Shown here one piece after another: positions 1 through 8,137 of a DNA stretch of 64,000 nt. Each line of letters begins with the position of its first letter. Position 1 is the stretch's first letter. The stretch is from [Pantoea] beijingensis (lineage in GTDB: Bacteria > Pseudomonadota > Gammaproteobacteria > Enterobacterales > Enterobacteriaceae). The DNA lies in assembly GCF_022647505.1 (NCBI RefSeq), contig NZ_CP071409.1, positions 3,968,001-4,032,000 of the forward strand, written 5' to 3'. Position numbers and translations under genes: made by a program. A model generated the notes under the pieces. It worked only from the letters and a program-made list of their open reading frames with translations. It was not told where the DNA came from and made no database searches.

Positions 1-117
1 TTGATTCACCTGATCTATTTATCGTGCCGCAAGCAGCTCGCACGCTGGATTGTCTCCTCTGCTAAATGCTTGCACACGCCATACCATGAGCGATTACCCA
101 TATTATGGGAGACTCAC

Positions 118-1011
118 TTAAAGCCTCTGCCGTTCTGCGGATACTACAGAACGGGGATCCTGATGAATAATAATGTCCGAGGCAGGAAACTTCATCAATA
201 ACGCCTGCTCGACCTGCTCGGCGACTCTGTGCGCCTGGACTAAAGGTAAATGATCGTCCATTTCCAGATGGATTTGAATAAAACGCGTTGGACCAGACTG
301 TCGCGTACGTAAACCATGGACTCCCCGCACACCAGGCCATGAAGTAACAATATCAATGATAGTGCTACACTCTTCATCCGGAAGCGCGTGGTCAAGCAGT
401 GACTGAACGGCTTCATAGCCCATACGCAGCGCGCTATAAAGAATCCAGACGCCAATCCCCAGGGCAAAAAGCGCATCCGCGCGCGAAAAACCGTACCAGC
501 TTAGCGCCAATGCGATCAAAATCGCCCCGTTCATCACCACGTCAGATTGATAATGCAGCATATCGGCACGAATCGCCTGGCTACGCGTTTTGCGCACCAC
601 CCACCGCTGAAACGTGACCAGAACAAATGTGGATAAAAGCGCAATGACGGTGACGACTACACCCACCAGTGGTGCACGGAGCGTTTCAGGCTGAGCAAGA
701 TGCTGAAATCCGGTCAGAAATAAAAACAGCGCGGAACCCGAAATGAACATGCTTTGAGCCAGCGCAGCCAACGATTCGGCTTTACCATGCCCAAAAGCAT
801 GTTCATCGTCCGCAGGTTGCAGCGAATAACGGACAACCAGTAGGTTAGTTAGGGACGCAGCAATATCCACCAGTGAGTCAACCAGTGCGGCAAGCAAGCT
901 GACCGATCCGGTATACCACCAGGCAAAGATTTTGACTATTAGCAGTAGCGAAGCCAATATCGTAGCAGCAATGGCAGCAGTATTGACCAGACGGGCGTAT
1001 TGAGAATTCAT
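118..1011 (-). CDS. fieF: Cation-efflux pump FieF (YiiP), Fe(II)/Zn(II)
   Basis: Cation diffusion facilitator of the inner membrane that exports Fe(II)/Zn(II) in exchange for protons. It is nearly colinear with E. coli FieF along its whole length (297 residues). The transport-site aspartates in DSLVD (about 45 and 49) and the HYQSD motif (about 153-157) are present, as is a C-terminal cytoplasmic metal-binding domain. About six membrane segments fill the first 200 residues. The ATG at 1011 was chosen over an in-frame TTG at 1026 because GGAG lies 7 nt before it and the protein then starts like the family (MNxxYxRL). It follows cpxP on the same strand, with a terminator between them, as in E. 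coli. The E. coli downstream gene pfkA is not reached; 1-117 shows nothing coding. Confidence 0.96.
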   Translation of the reverse strand: MNSQYARLVNTAAIAATILASLLLIVKIFAWWYTGSVSLLAALVDSLVDIAASLTNLLVVRYSLQPADDEHAFGHGKAESLAALAQSMFISGSALFLFLTGFQHLAQPETLRAPLVGVVVTVIALLSTFVLVTFQRWVVRKTRSQAIRADMLHYQSDVVMNGAILIALALSWYGFSRADALFALGIGVWILYSALRMGYEAVQSLLDHALPDEECSTIIDIVTSWPGVRGVHGLRTRQSGPTRFIQIHLEMDDHLPLVQAHRVAEQVEQALLMKFPASDIIIHQDPRSVVSAERQRL

Positions 1012-1058
1012 GCCACAACTCCGCAATATTTTAGCGTCAAGTATACTGAATTTAGAGC

Positions 1059-1085
1059 AAAAAAAACCCCGCCATCATGGCGGGG
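1059..1085 (-). terminator. Rho-independent terminator of cpxP/CpxQ
   Basis: On the minus strand CCCCGCC-ATGAT-GGCGGGG is followed by eight T residues. It lies between cpxP and fieF and would form the 3' end of CpxQ. Confidence 0.92.
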
Positions 1086-1116
1086 AAGACAGGGATGGTG
1101 TCTATGGCAAGGAAAA
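1059..1116 (-). ncRNA. cpxQ: CpxQ-like sRNA from the cpxP 3' UTR
   Basis: Read on the minus strand, the segment starting 15 nt after the cpxP stop runs TTTTCCTTGCCATAGACACC and continues without an obvious change into the terminator hairpin with a T8 tail. It matches, as I recall it, the E. coli/Salmonella CpxQ RNA, an Hfq-bound fragment of about 58-60 nt released from cpxP mRNA by RNase E that represses envelope-protein mRNAs. Conservation of a non-coding 3' UTR next to a diverged cpxP supports an RNA function. The 5' end is set by analogy and was not measured. Confidence 0.8.
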
Positions 1117-1130
1117 ACAGGGATACTATA

Positions 1131-1637
1131 TTACTGGTTACTGCCGGTACTACTCACTGCCTGCAGCGGTGTTGCCTGCTGCATATTCGTTAGCTTGCGC
1201 AATTCAGCTATGCGCTGCTGGTGTTTCTGTTGCAAAACGTCCTGCTGCTCAGGCGTTAGCAGGTGAAACATTTGGTTGCGTACGCGGGCCATTTCGACCT
1301 GTCGTGCAACACGTTCCTGCGCTATTTTTTCTGCCAGAGCCTTTACGGCCGTTTCATCAAATTTTTCTGCAATGACAAGGTCATGCATGGTTTCAATATC
1401 ATTAACACTAACGGGAGGACGTTCATGTCGCGCTTGTTGCATCAAGTCCCGCATTTGCTGACGCTGTTGTTCCGTCAGGTTGATGCCATCAAACATGTGG
1501 CTTTGCGAATTTTGCGTCATACTACGATTCGCAAATTCATCGTCTTGATGCATCTCGTCAATCGTCGTAACGTCTGCTGCCCATGCGATGGGGAAGACCA
1601 GCGCTGAAGCAATGACGACGGCGGTTAAGTTGCGCAT
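1131..1637 (-). CDS. cpxP: Periplasmic Cpx adaptor CpxP
   Basis: Small periplasmic protein that holds CpxA inactive and delivers misfolded proteins to the DegP protease. A signal peptide covers residues 1-20 (cut after AWA). Two LTxxQ motifs, LTEQQ at 54-58 and LTPEQ at 127-131, define the Spy/CpxP fold. The length of 168 residues is typical. It is divergent from cpxRA across a 150-bp region that holds a perfect CpxR box, so feedback induction by phospho-CpxR is expected. The 3' UTR appears to encode CpxQ. The sequence is more diverged from E. coli than its neighbours, as is usual for this family. Confidence 0.93.
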   Translation of the reverse strand: MRNLTAVVIASALVFPIAWAADVTTIDEMHQDDEFANRSMTQNSQSHMFDGINLTEQQRQQMRDLMQQARHERPPVSVNDIETMHDLVIAEKFDETAVKALAEKIAQERVARQVEMARVRNQMFHLLTPEQQDVLQQKHQQRIAELRKLTNMQQATPLQAVSSTGSNQ

Positions 1638-1717
1638 CGTTTACTCCCAGGTTCGTTTCCGTCTCGATTCAATGAGAGCCAGTGTACGGTGATGGCTGCA
1701 AACTAGCGTCAGGGGGT

Positions 1718-1732
1718 GTAAAACTACGTAAA
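1718..1732. promoter_or_regulatory. CpxR box between cpxP and cpxR
   Basis: GTAAA-N5-GTAAA, an exact match to the consensus for phosphorylated CpxR. It sits about 80 bp upstream of the cpxP start and 56 bp upstream of the cpxR start, placed to drive both divergent units. Confidence 0.9.
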
Positions 1733-1787
1733 GCGATGGATTGAGGATATGGGATCACGGTATTTTGCCTGTGGAGGGAAATAAAAA

Positions 1788-2486
1788 ATGAATAAAATCC
1801 TGTTGGTTGACGATGACCGCGAATTAACTTCGCTGCTTAAAGAATTACTTGAAATGGAAGGTTTTGATGTGGTGGTCGCCAGTGATGGCGAACAGGCGCT
1901 CAATATACTGGACAGCTCTATCGATCTGTTGTTACTCGACGTCATGATGCCGAAAAAGAACGGCATTGATACGCTAAAAGAGCTACGTCAGCAGCACCAA
2001 ACCCCGGTGATTATGCTTACCGCACGCGGTAGCGAACTGGACCGTGTCCTGGGGCTGGAGTTGGGCGCCGATGACTATTTACCCAAGCCTTTTAACGATC
2101 GTGAACTGGTGGCGCGTATTCGCGCTATTTTGCGTCGCTCTAACTGGAGTGAACAACAGCAGCAACATGACAGTAGCTCGCCTACTTTGGAAGTGGATTA
2201 CCTACGCCTCAATCCCGGCCGCCAGGAAGCCAGCTTTGAAGGGGAAACCCTGGACCTCACCGGCACCGAGTTTACCCTGCTCTATCTTTTGGCCCAGCAT
2301 CTTGGTCAGGTGGTTTCACGTGAGCATCTCAGTCAGGAAGTATTAGGTAAACGCTTGACGCCTTTTGATCGTGCGATTGATATGCATATTTCTAATCTTC
2401 GCCGTAAATTACCTGAACGCCATGACGGTCATCCCTGGTTTAAAACCTTGCGTGGCCGCGGTTATCTGATGGTTTCCGCAACATGA
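1788..2486 (+). CDS. cpxR: Envelope-stress response regulator CpxR
   Basis: OmpR/PhoB-type response regulator of the Cpx envelope-stress system. The receiver domain (about 1-115) has the acidic pair DD at 8-9, the phospho-acceptor D51 (LLLLDVMMP) and the conserved lysine near 101. A winged-helix DNA-binding domain occupies about 130-230. The 232 residues equal the E. coli length. A strong GGAGGG lies 9 nt before the ATG. The stop overlaps the cpxA start by 4 bp (ATGA), so the two are translationally coupled. Autoregulation through the upstream CpxR box is expected. Confidence 0.98.
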   Translation: MNKILLVDDDRELTSLLKELLEMEGFDVVVASDGEQALNILDSSIDLLLLDVMMPKKNGIDTLKELRQQHQTPVIMLTARGSELDRVLGLELGADDYLPKPFNDRELVARIRAILRRSNWSEQQQQHDSSSPTLEVDYLRLNPGRQEASFEGETLDLTGTEFTLLYLLAQHLGQVVSREHLSQEVLGKRLTPFDRAIDMHISNLRRKLPERHDGHPWFKTLRGRGYLMVSAT

Positions 2487-3856
2487 TAAGTAGTTTGACC
2501 ACCCGCATCTTCGCTATTTTTTGGTTAACACTTGCGTTGGTGCTGATGTTGGTACTTATGGTACCTAAGCTCGATTCCCGCCAGATGACCTCGCTGCTCG
2601 AAAGTGAGCAGCGCCAGGGCATCATGATTGAACAGCACGTCGAAGCAGAACTGGTGCAGGATCCACCTAACGATTTAATGTGGTGGCGCAGGCTTTTTCG
2701 CGCTATTGATAAGTGGGCTCCTCCTGGGCAGCGATTATTGCTGGTCACCAGTGAAGGCAGGGTGATCGGCGCGCAACGAAACGAAATGCAAATTATCCGA
2801 AATTTTATTGGCCAGTCGGATAACGCCGATCGTCCCCAGAAGAAAAAATATGGCCGCGTTGAATTGATTGGCCCGTTTTCGATACATGATGGCGAGGATA
2901 ATTATCAACTCTATTTGATTCGCCCTGCAGCAAGCTCACAGCTTGATTTCGTCAATCTGCTGTTCGATCGTCCTCTATTGTTGCTTATCGTCACCATGCT
3001 GATCAGCTCCCCATTACTACTCTGGCTTGCCTGGAGCCTGGCTAAACCAGCGCGCAAATTGAAATATGCAGCAGATGAAGTTGCCAGTGGTAATCTACGC
3101 CAACACCCTGAACTGGAGGCCGGGCCGCAAGAGTTTCAGGCAGCAGGTGCGAGCTTTAATCAGATGGTCAGCGCGCTGGAGCGCATGATGACCGCACAAC
3201 AACGCTTACTCTCCGATATTTCCCATGAGTTACGTACCCCTCTCACTCGCTTACAGTTGGCAACGGCGTTAATGCGCCGTCGCCAAGGAGAAGGGAAAGA
3301 GCTACAACGCATTGAAACAGAAGCGCAAAGGCTTGATGGGATGATCAACGATCTGCTGGTGTTATCACGCACGCAGCATAAAAACGCACTGATCAGCGAG
3401 GTGATGAAAGCCAACCAATTGTGGTCTGGCGTTCTGGATGATGCCACATTTGAAGCTGAGCAGATGGGTAAATCACTGGAGATCCCCTACCCACCCGGGC
3501 CATGGCCGCTTTACGGCAACCCCAACGCGTTGGATAGCGCGCTGGAAAATATCGTTCGTAATGCATTGCGCTACTCCAACTCAAAAATTGAAGTGAGTTT
3601 TTCTGTAGATAACCAAGGTATTACCATCCACGTTGATGATGATGGCCCCGGCGTCAGTCAGGAAGATCGTGAGCAAATCTTTCGCCCATTTTACCGAACC
3701 GATGAAGCGCGCGATCGTGAGTCTGGCGGGACAGGTTTAGGACTAGCAATTGTAGAAACAGCCATTCAACAGCATCGCGGTTGGGTAAAGGCTGATGACA
3801 GCTCACTTGGCGGCCTGCGCCTAACCATTTGGCTACCGCTGTACTCCCGTCGTTAA
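2483..3856 (+). CDS. cpxA: Envelope-stress sensor kinase CpxA
   Basis: Inner-membrane histidine kinase/phosphatase partner of CpxR. Membrane segments lie at about 7-29 and 164-186 around a periplasmic sensor domain. A HAMP segment follows. The phospho-acceptor H248 is in SHELRTPLTR. The HATPase domain has N, D-x-G-x-G and GTGLGL boxes towards the C-terminus. 457 residues is the E. coli length. It overlaps cpxR by 4 bp. Confidence 0.98.
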   Translation: MISSLTTRIFAIFWLTLALVLMLVLMVPKLDSRQMTSLLESEQRQGIMIEQHVEAELVQDPPNDLMWWRRLFRAIDKWAPPGQRLLLVTSEGRVIGAQRNEMQIIRNFIGQSDNADRPQKKKYGRVELIGPFSIHDGEDNYQLYLIRPAASSQLDFVNLLFDRPLLLLIVTMLISSPLLLWLAWSLAKPARKLKYAADEVASGNLRQHPELEAGPQEFQAAGASFNQMVSALERMMTAQQRLLSDISHELRTPLTRLQLATALMRRRQGEGKELQRIETEAQRLDGMINDLLVLSRTQHKNALISEVMKANQLWSGVLDDATFEAEQMGKSLEIPYPPGPWPLYGNPNALDSALENIVRNALRYSNSKIEVSFSVDNQGITIHVDDDGPGVSQEDREQIFRPFYRTDEARDRESGGTGLGLAIVETAIQQHRGWVKADDSSLGGLRLTIWLPLYSRR

Positions 3857-3872
3857 TATTTTGCTATTCTTC

Positions 3873-3892
3873 GGCCCTCGCTACTGAGGGCC
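3873..3892 (+). promoter_or_regulatory. Hairpin overlapping the trmL ribosome-binding site
   Basis: GGCCCTC-GCTACT-GAGGGCC forms a perfect 7-bp stem 16 nt after the cpxA stop. Its right arm holds the only plausible Shine-Dalgarno sequence (GAGG) for the trmL ATG at 3900. There is no T-tract, so it is not a typical terminator. It may sequester the trmL ribosome-binding site; that is inference. Confidence 0.45.
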
Positions 3893-3899
3893 AGCACCC

Positions 3900-4373
3900 A
3901 TGTTAAACATCGTTTTGTTCGAACCTGAAATACCACCCAATACGGGTAATATCATTCGTCTTTGCGCGAATACCGGTTTTCAATTGCATTTAATCGAGCC
4001 GCTTGGATTTACCTGGGACGATAAACGTCTGCGCCGGGCCGGGCTTGATTATCATGAATTTACTCACATTAAACGCCATGCTAATTACGAGACATTTATC
4101 AGTAACGAAGCGCCACAGCGTCTGTTCGCATTAACCACCAAAGGTACGCCAGCACATAGCGCTGTCCGTTATCAGCAAGGGGATTATTTACTCTTTGGTC
4201 CGGAAACGCGCGGCCTTCCGACATTCATTCTTGATGCATTGCCAGCCGAACAAAAAATCCGTATTCCTATGATCGCAAACAGTCGCAGCATGAACCTGTC
4301 GAATGCGGTCTCGGTGGTGGTATATGAAGCATGGCGGCAACTGGATTATACCGGTGCTTTTATTCGGGGTTAA
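3900..4373 (+). CDS. trmL: tRNA (cytidine/uridine-2'-O-)-methyltransferase TrmL
   Basis: SPOUT-class enzyme (YibK) that methylates the wobble ribose (position 34) of tRNA-Leu isoacceptors. 157 residues, colinear with E. coli TrmL. The knot region is visible as [11 protein letters not shown] (about 99-109) and the SAM-binding loop as IPM...[16 protein letters not shown] near 122-142. It follows cpxA directly, whereas in E. coli it neighbours cysE; here cysE is still next door, convergent. The family start ([18 protein letters not shown]) fixes the ATG. Confidence 0.97.
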   Translation: MLNIVLFEPEIPPNTGNIIRLCANTGFQLHLIEPLGFTWDDKRLRRAGLDYHEFTHIKRHANYETFISNEAPQRLFALTTKGTPAHSAVRYQQGDYLLFGPETRGLPTFILDALPAEQKIRIPMIANSRSMNLSNAVSVVVYEAWRQLDYTGAFIRG

Positions 4374-4433
4374 ATGAAGTGTATAACCGCTGGCCAGCAG
4401 ACTCTGGTCAGCTCAAATAATAAGGATCCCGGG

Positions 4434-5255
4434 CTATATACCATCGCCGAACTCGAAACCAGGCACCATTCCATTAAAATGCTGATCCATCTCCATGGAG
4501 GGTTTATCACTGCCAGGTTTACCGACAATACGGGCCGGGACACCCGCGGCGGTCGTGTGCGGGGGGATTGATTGTAAAACGACAGAGCCGGCGCCAATCT
4601 TTGCACCGCGCCCTACTTCAATATTGCCAAGAATCTTCGCGCCTGCGCCAATCATGACGCCCTCACGAATCTTTGGATGACGATCTCCACTGGTTTTCCC
4701 GGTCCCCCCAAGGGTTACAGACTGCAGGATAGAAACATCATTTTCCACAACGGCGGTTTCACCGATAACAATGCCTGTCGCATGATCCAGCATAATGCCG
4801 CAGCCAATACGTGCGGCAGGATGAATATCAACTGCAAAAGAGACGGATACTTCATTCTGAAGATAGATTGCCAACGCACGACGCCCTTCATTCCATAGCC
4901 AATGACCAATTCGGTAAGCCTGTAGTGCATGGAAGCCTTTAAGGTACAGCAACGGTGTGGAGTATTTATCGATCGCCGGATCACGCTGGCGCACTGCGTA
5001 AATATCGCAGGCCGCTGAGGCAATCATTGATGGATCTTTGCGATAAGCTTCCTCAACAATTTCGCGAATTGCTATCGCCGGCATTATCGGATTGGCGAGT
5101 TTATTCGCCAGCATATAGCTCAGTGCGCTTCCCAGATTTTCATGTTTCAGCAATGTCGCATGGTAAAAGCTGGCCAGCATAGGCTCACCATCAGCCAGCG
5201 CCCGCGCTTCCGCCGTGATGTTTTTCCAGACCAGTGCTAACTCTTCAGACGACAT
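4434..5255 (-). CDS. cysE: Serine O-acetyltransferase CysE
   Basis: Makes O-acetylserine from serine and acetyl-CoA, the committed step of cysteine synthesis. 273 residues as in E. coli. An N-terminal helical domain is followed by left-handed hexapeptide repeats (about 140-245). The catalytic Asp/His pair is in the MLDHATG region near 143-158. The C-terminal tail ends GDGI, and in this family the terminal Ile inserts into CysK to form the cysteine synthase complex. It is the last gene of the yibN-grxC-secB-gpsA-cysE run, 74 bp after gpsA. Confidence 0.98.
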   Translation of the reverse strand: MSSEELALVWKNITAEARALADGEPMLASFYHATLLKHENLGSALSYMLANKLANPIMPAIAIREIVEEAYRKDPSMIASAACDIYAVRQRDPAIDKYSTPLLYLKGFHALQAYRIGHWLWNEGRRALAIYLQNEVSVSFAVDIHPAARIGCGIMLDHATGIVIGETAVVENDVSILQSVTLGGTGKTSGDRHPKIREGVMIGAGAKILGNIEVGRGAKIGAGSVVLQSIPPHTTAAGVPARIVGKPGSDKPSMEMDQHFNGMVPGFEFGDGI

Positions 5256-5329
5256 GACTTTCTCCCCATAAAAAAACAGCGCCCGACAGTCATCGGTACG
5301 CTACAGGCGAACATGCTACGCTTCCCGCA

Positions 5330-6349
5330 TCAGCTACTGCTGTTTTCATCCTTCCTTGTACGACCGAGTAACGTTAATGCTGCCTCGCGTGCGCTTTTTT
5401 CGCAATATAGTACCTGATAAATTTGCTCGGTTATTGGCATTTCGACACCACAACGTGATGCGAGTGCTTTCACCTCTTTGGTATTACGGTACCCTTCAAC
5501 GACTTGACCAATAGTCGCCTGCGCTGAATCAACATCGCTTCCCTGCCCCAGCATCATGCCAAACCGCCGGTTACGTGATTGATTGTCCGTGCAGGTTAGC
5601 ACCAGATCACCCAGACCAGCCATTCCCATGAATGTGGTGGGATCGGCGCCCAACGCGATACCTAAGCGAGTCATTTCCGCCAGACCGCGCGTGATCAATG
5701 CAGTACGTGCATTGGCACCAAATCCGATGCCATCGGAAATACCCGCACCAATAGCAATGACGTTTTTCACCGCGCCACCAAGCTGGACACCGATAAAATC
5801 AGCATTGTTATAAACACGAAAACTTTTACCACAGTGCAGTAATTGCTGCAGATCGTCGGCAAACTGCGGGTCGGTTGCCGCTAAGGTAATCGCCGTTGGT
5901 AAACCGGCAGCGAGCTCTTTGGCAAAAGTAGGGCCTGAGATCACAGCCAGCGGGATATCATCGCCAACGATTTCGCGTGCCACATCCTGTAACAGACGCC
6001 CGGTTTCTTTTTCCAGGCCTTTGGTCGCCCAGACAATGCGGGAATCCTTGCGCAGATAAGGTTGAATCTGTCGCAATACATCACCGAATACATGGCTCGG
6101 CACCACCACCAGCAAATCGCGACTGGCGGCAATCGCCGTTTCCAAATCGCTTTCTAAAAGCAACGTATCGGGGAAAGGGACATCAGGTAGAAAAGCGATA
6201 TTACAACGATCGGCCTCAAGCTGGGCCTGATGTTGGGAATTATGGCCCCACATCACTACGCGGTGTCCGTTACGGGCAAGCGTAATCGCTAAAGCGGTGC
6301 CGTAAGAGCCGGCACCGATGACGGTCATAGACGCGTTCAGATTTTTCAT
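5330..6349 (-). CDS. gpsA: Glycerol-3-phosphate dehydrogenase [NAD(P)+] GpsA
   Basis: Cytosolic enzyme reducing dihydroxyacetone phosphate to sn-glycerol-3-phosphate for phospholipid synthesis. 339 residues. The Rossmann motif [10 protein letters not shown] is at the N-terminus, WATKGLE near 110 supplies a substrate-binding lysine, and [16 protein letters not shown] holds the catalytic lysine region near 190-210. The start ATG overlaps the secB stop by one base (TGATG), indicating translational coupling. Confidence 0.98.
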   Translation of the reverse strand: MKNLNASMTVIGAGSYGTALAITLARNGHRVVMWGHNSQHQAQLEADRCNIAFLPDVPFPDTLLLESDLETAIAASRDLLVVVPSHVFGDVLRQIQPYLRKDSRIVWATKGLEKETGRLLQDVAREIVGDDIPLAVISGPTFAKELAAGLPTAITLAATDPQFADDLQQLLHCGKSFRVYNNADFIGVQLGGAVKNVIAIGAGISDGIGFGANARTALITRGLAEMTRLGIALGADPTTFMGMAGLGDLVLTCTDNQSRNRRFGMMLGQGSDVDSAQATIGQVVEGYRNTKEVKALASRCGVEMPITEQIYQVLYCEKSAREAALTLLGRTRKDENSSS

Positions 6350-6813
6350 CAGGCATCCTGACGGGGTTCAGCACCTTCACCTTGCTGCTGCAGATAATTC
6401 ATAAACAGCGCATCAAAGTTAACCGGTGCCAGGTTAAGTTGCGGGAAGGTACCGCGGGAAACCAGGCTGGTGATGCACTCACGCGCATACGGGAACAAAA
6501 TGTTCGGGCAATATGCACCGAGACAATGCGCCATTTGATTACCCTCAATACCGGAGATACTGAAGATACCCGCCTGCTGAACTTCACACAGGAACGCCGT
6601 ATCATTTTCTACCGTTGCGGTTACCGTCACACGCAACACAACCTCAAACACATCATCCGCCAGCTGATTGGACGCCGTATCAAGATCCAGTTTGACTTCA
6701 GGTTCCCACTCTTTCTGAAAAACCTGCGGCGCATTCGGTGCTTCAAAGGAGATATCTTTAGTATAGATACGCTGAATCTGAAAAGACATTTCGCTGGAGT
6801 TTTGTTCTGACAT
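6349..6813 (-). CDS. secB: Protein-export chaperone SecB
   Basis: Tetrameric cytosolic chaperone that keeps preproteins unfolded and hands them to SecA. The ATG at 6813 gives the family N-terminus MSEQN and 154 residues (155 in E. coli). An upstream in-frame TTG at 6822 is rejected because it would add MSK and has a poorer context. The core sequence ([35 protein letters not shown]) is almost identical to E. coli. About 160 bp separate it from grxC, so it may have its own promoter. Confidence 0.98.
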   Translation of the reverse strand: MSEQNSSEMSFQIQRIYTKDISFEAPNAPQVFQKEWEPEVKLDLDTASNQLADDVFEVVLRVTVTATVENDTAFLCEVQQAGIFSISGIEGNQMAHCLGAYCPNILFPYARECITSLVSRGTFPQLNLAPVNFDALFMNYLQQQGEGAEPRQDA

Positions 6814-6973
6814 TTTACTCAATCCTATCTGTTAATAATCCATTATATCCGTCATGTTTCGAGGTCAGGCCGCGCGAAGCCTGTGGGAAAACCGAATCGC
6901 TTATCTGAGTAAACTTAGCGGCATCCTCACCTGCTGCCCACCCTCTGGAATCGTTCAGGTACGCTCGTGAGCA

Positions 6974-7225
6974 TTATTTCAGCAGCGGGTCGAGACCTGC
7001 GCGCTCATCTAATGCAAATAAATCGTCGCAGCCGCCAATATGCTGCGCATCAATAAAAATCTGGGGCACGGTCGTTCGGCCACTGCGCTTAATCATCTCT
7101 TCCCGCTTATCGGCATCACCATCAATTGGGATCTCATGGTATGCCACACCCTTTTGGCTCAGCAATGCTTTAGCACGGTGGCAAAACGGACAGGTTGATT
7201 TGGTATAGATCTCTACATTCGCCAT
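6974..7225 (-). CDS. grxC: Glutaredoxin 3
   Basis: Glutathione-dependent dithiol oxidoreductase of the cytosol. 83 residues, thioredoxin fold, CPFC active site at 12-15, and the cis-proline/glutathione-binding TVP and GGCDD motifs near 52 and 64. It is 19 bp downstream of yibN. Confidence 0.97.
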   Translation of the reverse strand: MANVEIYTKSTCPFCHRAKALLSQKGVAYHEIPIDGDADKREEMIKRSGRTTVPQIFIDAQHIGGCDDLFALDERAGLDPLLK

Positions 7226-7244
7226 TCACAACACCTCAAAAGGT

Positions 7245-7676
7245 TTATTTGCCACGAACCAACGGTAAATTCTCACCACTCCATCCAGACACGCCGTCTT
7301 TCAATACGGATACCTGTGCAAAACCAGCAGCGTTAAGCTGAGCGGCGGATTCTGAAGCGGAAGCTCCCGTAGCACACACCACGATAATCGGTTGAGCTTT
7401 ATGCTTTTCCAATTCGCCAAAACTGCCTTTTTTAATGTCTGCTGCCAGCACGTTCAGCGCGCCGGATATATGACCTTTACGATAATCATCACGCGAGCGG
7501 ACATCAACGACGATGGCGTCCTCTTTATTAATCAAATGTGTCGCCTCGCCGCGGCTAATGGTTTTGACTTTAGAGAACAGACTCTTAGCGGTGGTTCCGA
7601 TCACCAAAACCAGCAAGATAACCCACGCTAAACTTAAGACCGGGTGATTACTTGCGAATTGCATCATTTCTTGCAT
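7245..7676 (-). CDS. yibN: Membrane-anchored rhodanese YibN
   Basis: A single N-terminal membrane helix (about 12-30) precedes a rhodanese domain. The active-site loop is C101-ATGAS, so the catalytic cysteine is present. The precise substrate is not established; E. coli YibN is an inner-membrane rhodanese that has been linked to membrane-protein biogenesis. It is the first gene of the grxC/secB operon. Length 143, as in E. coli. Confidence 0.95.
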   Translation of the reverse strand: MQEMMQFASNHPVLSLAWVILLVLVIGTTAKSLFSKVKTISRGEATHLINKEDAIVVDVRSRDDYRKGHISGALNVLAADIKKGSFGELEKHKAQPIIVVCATGASASESAAQLNAAGFAQVSVLKDGVSGWSGENLPLVRGK

Positions 7677-8022
7677 GAGGGGTAACAGCTCCCGACAGGG
7701 TTAATAAGCTAAAACAAGGCTTCTGAGTATACCTGCGCCACTTCTCATGTACAGTCGCGCAGCGGTCAGAGTGACGTTTTATGCGGTAGATTTCAAAAAA
7801 AAGTCCATTCACCACAAAATCCCTTATCTGCGATATGCCGCTTTGATCTGAACCGGCTATTGATTGCACATCAGCAAAGTAAACTTGTACTCATTTTTTC
7901 TTTGTATAAGAAACGACGATTATTACCCTTTTTCCCTGTTCCTTCGGGATATTTGTCAGGATAAAAAAGCAAACATGGTTGAGTGCCTCAACGAATGATC
8001 AGACAGGCAGAGGAACCAACTG
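7677..8022. other. Gene-free stretch upstream of the gpmI scar
   Basis: About 345 bp without a credible gene. It must hold the promoter for yibN (minus) and probably that for envC (plus). An AT-rich segment lies at about 7880-7970. In E. coli the gpmI gene starts in this position. Weak gpmI-like coding similarity may extend from about 7990 into the clear remnant, but I cannot establish it by eye. Confidence 0.5.
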
Positions 8023-8109
8023 AACATGGCTGTAGCCGGAAACGGTAAATAAACAGAAATAGAAATCCAGCAAGAGATGACTGGTAAGCCGCTGTTCATC
8101 GTGGAATAA
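8023..8109 (+). pseudogene. gpmI: 3' remnant of gpmI (phosphoglycerate mutase)
   Basis: Read in one frame ending at TAA 8107-8109, the DNA encodes EIQQEMTGKPLFIVE. This is the conserved C-terminus of cofactor-independent phosphoglycerate mutase GpmI (E. coli ends EIPQEMTGKPLFIVE). Further upstream in the same frame, NMAVAGNGK resembles the NVKAVAGGK segment that normally lies about 14 residues before it; an in-frame TAA and a short deletion separate the two. The remaining roughly 480 codons are missing. It lies immediately upstream of envC, exactly where intact gpmI sits in E. coli (gpmI-envC-yibQ). This is a deletion scar, not a functional gene. Confidence 0.85.
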
Positions 8110-8137
8110 TCCACCATCTATGAGGGGAAAAGCGGCA

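Noticed and set aside
1..201. 66-residue ORF at the left edge
   Set aside because: It overlaps the fieF end on the opposite strand and resembles nothing; this region is probably the pfkA upstream area.
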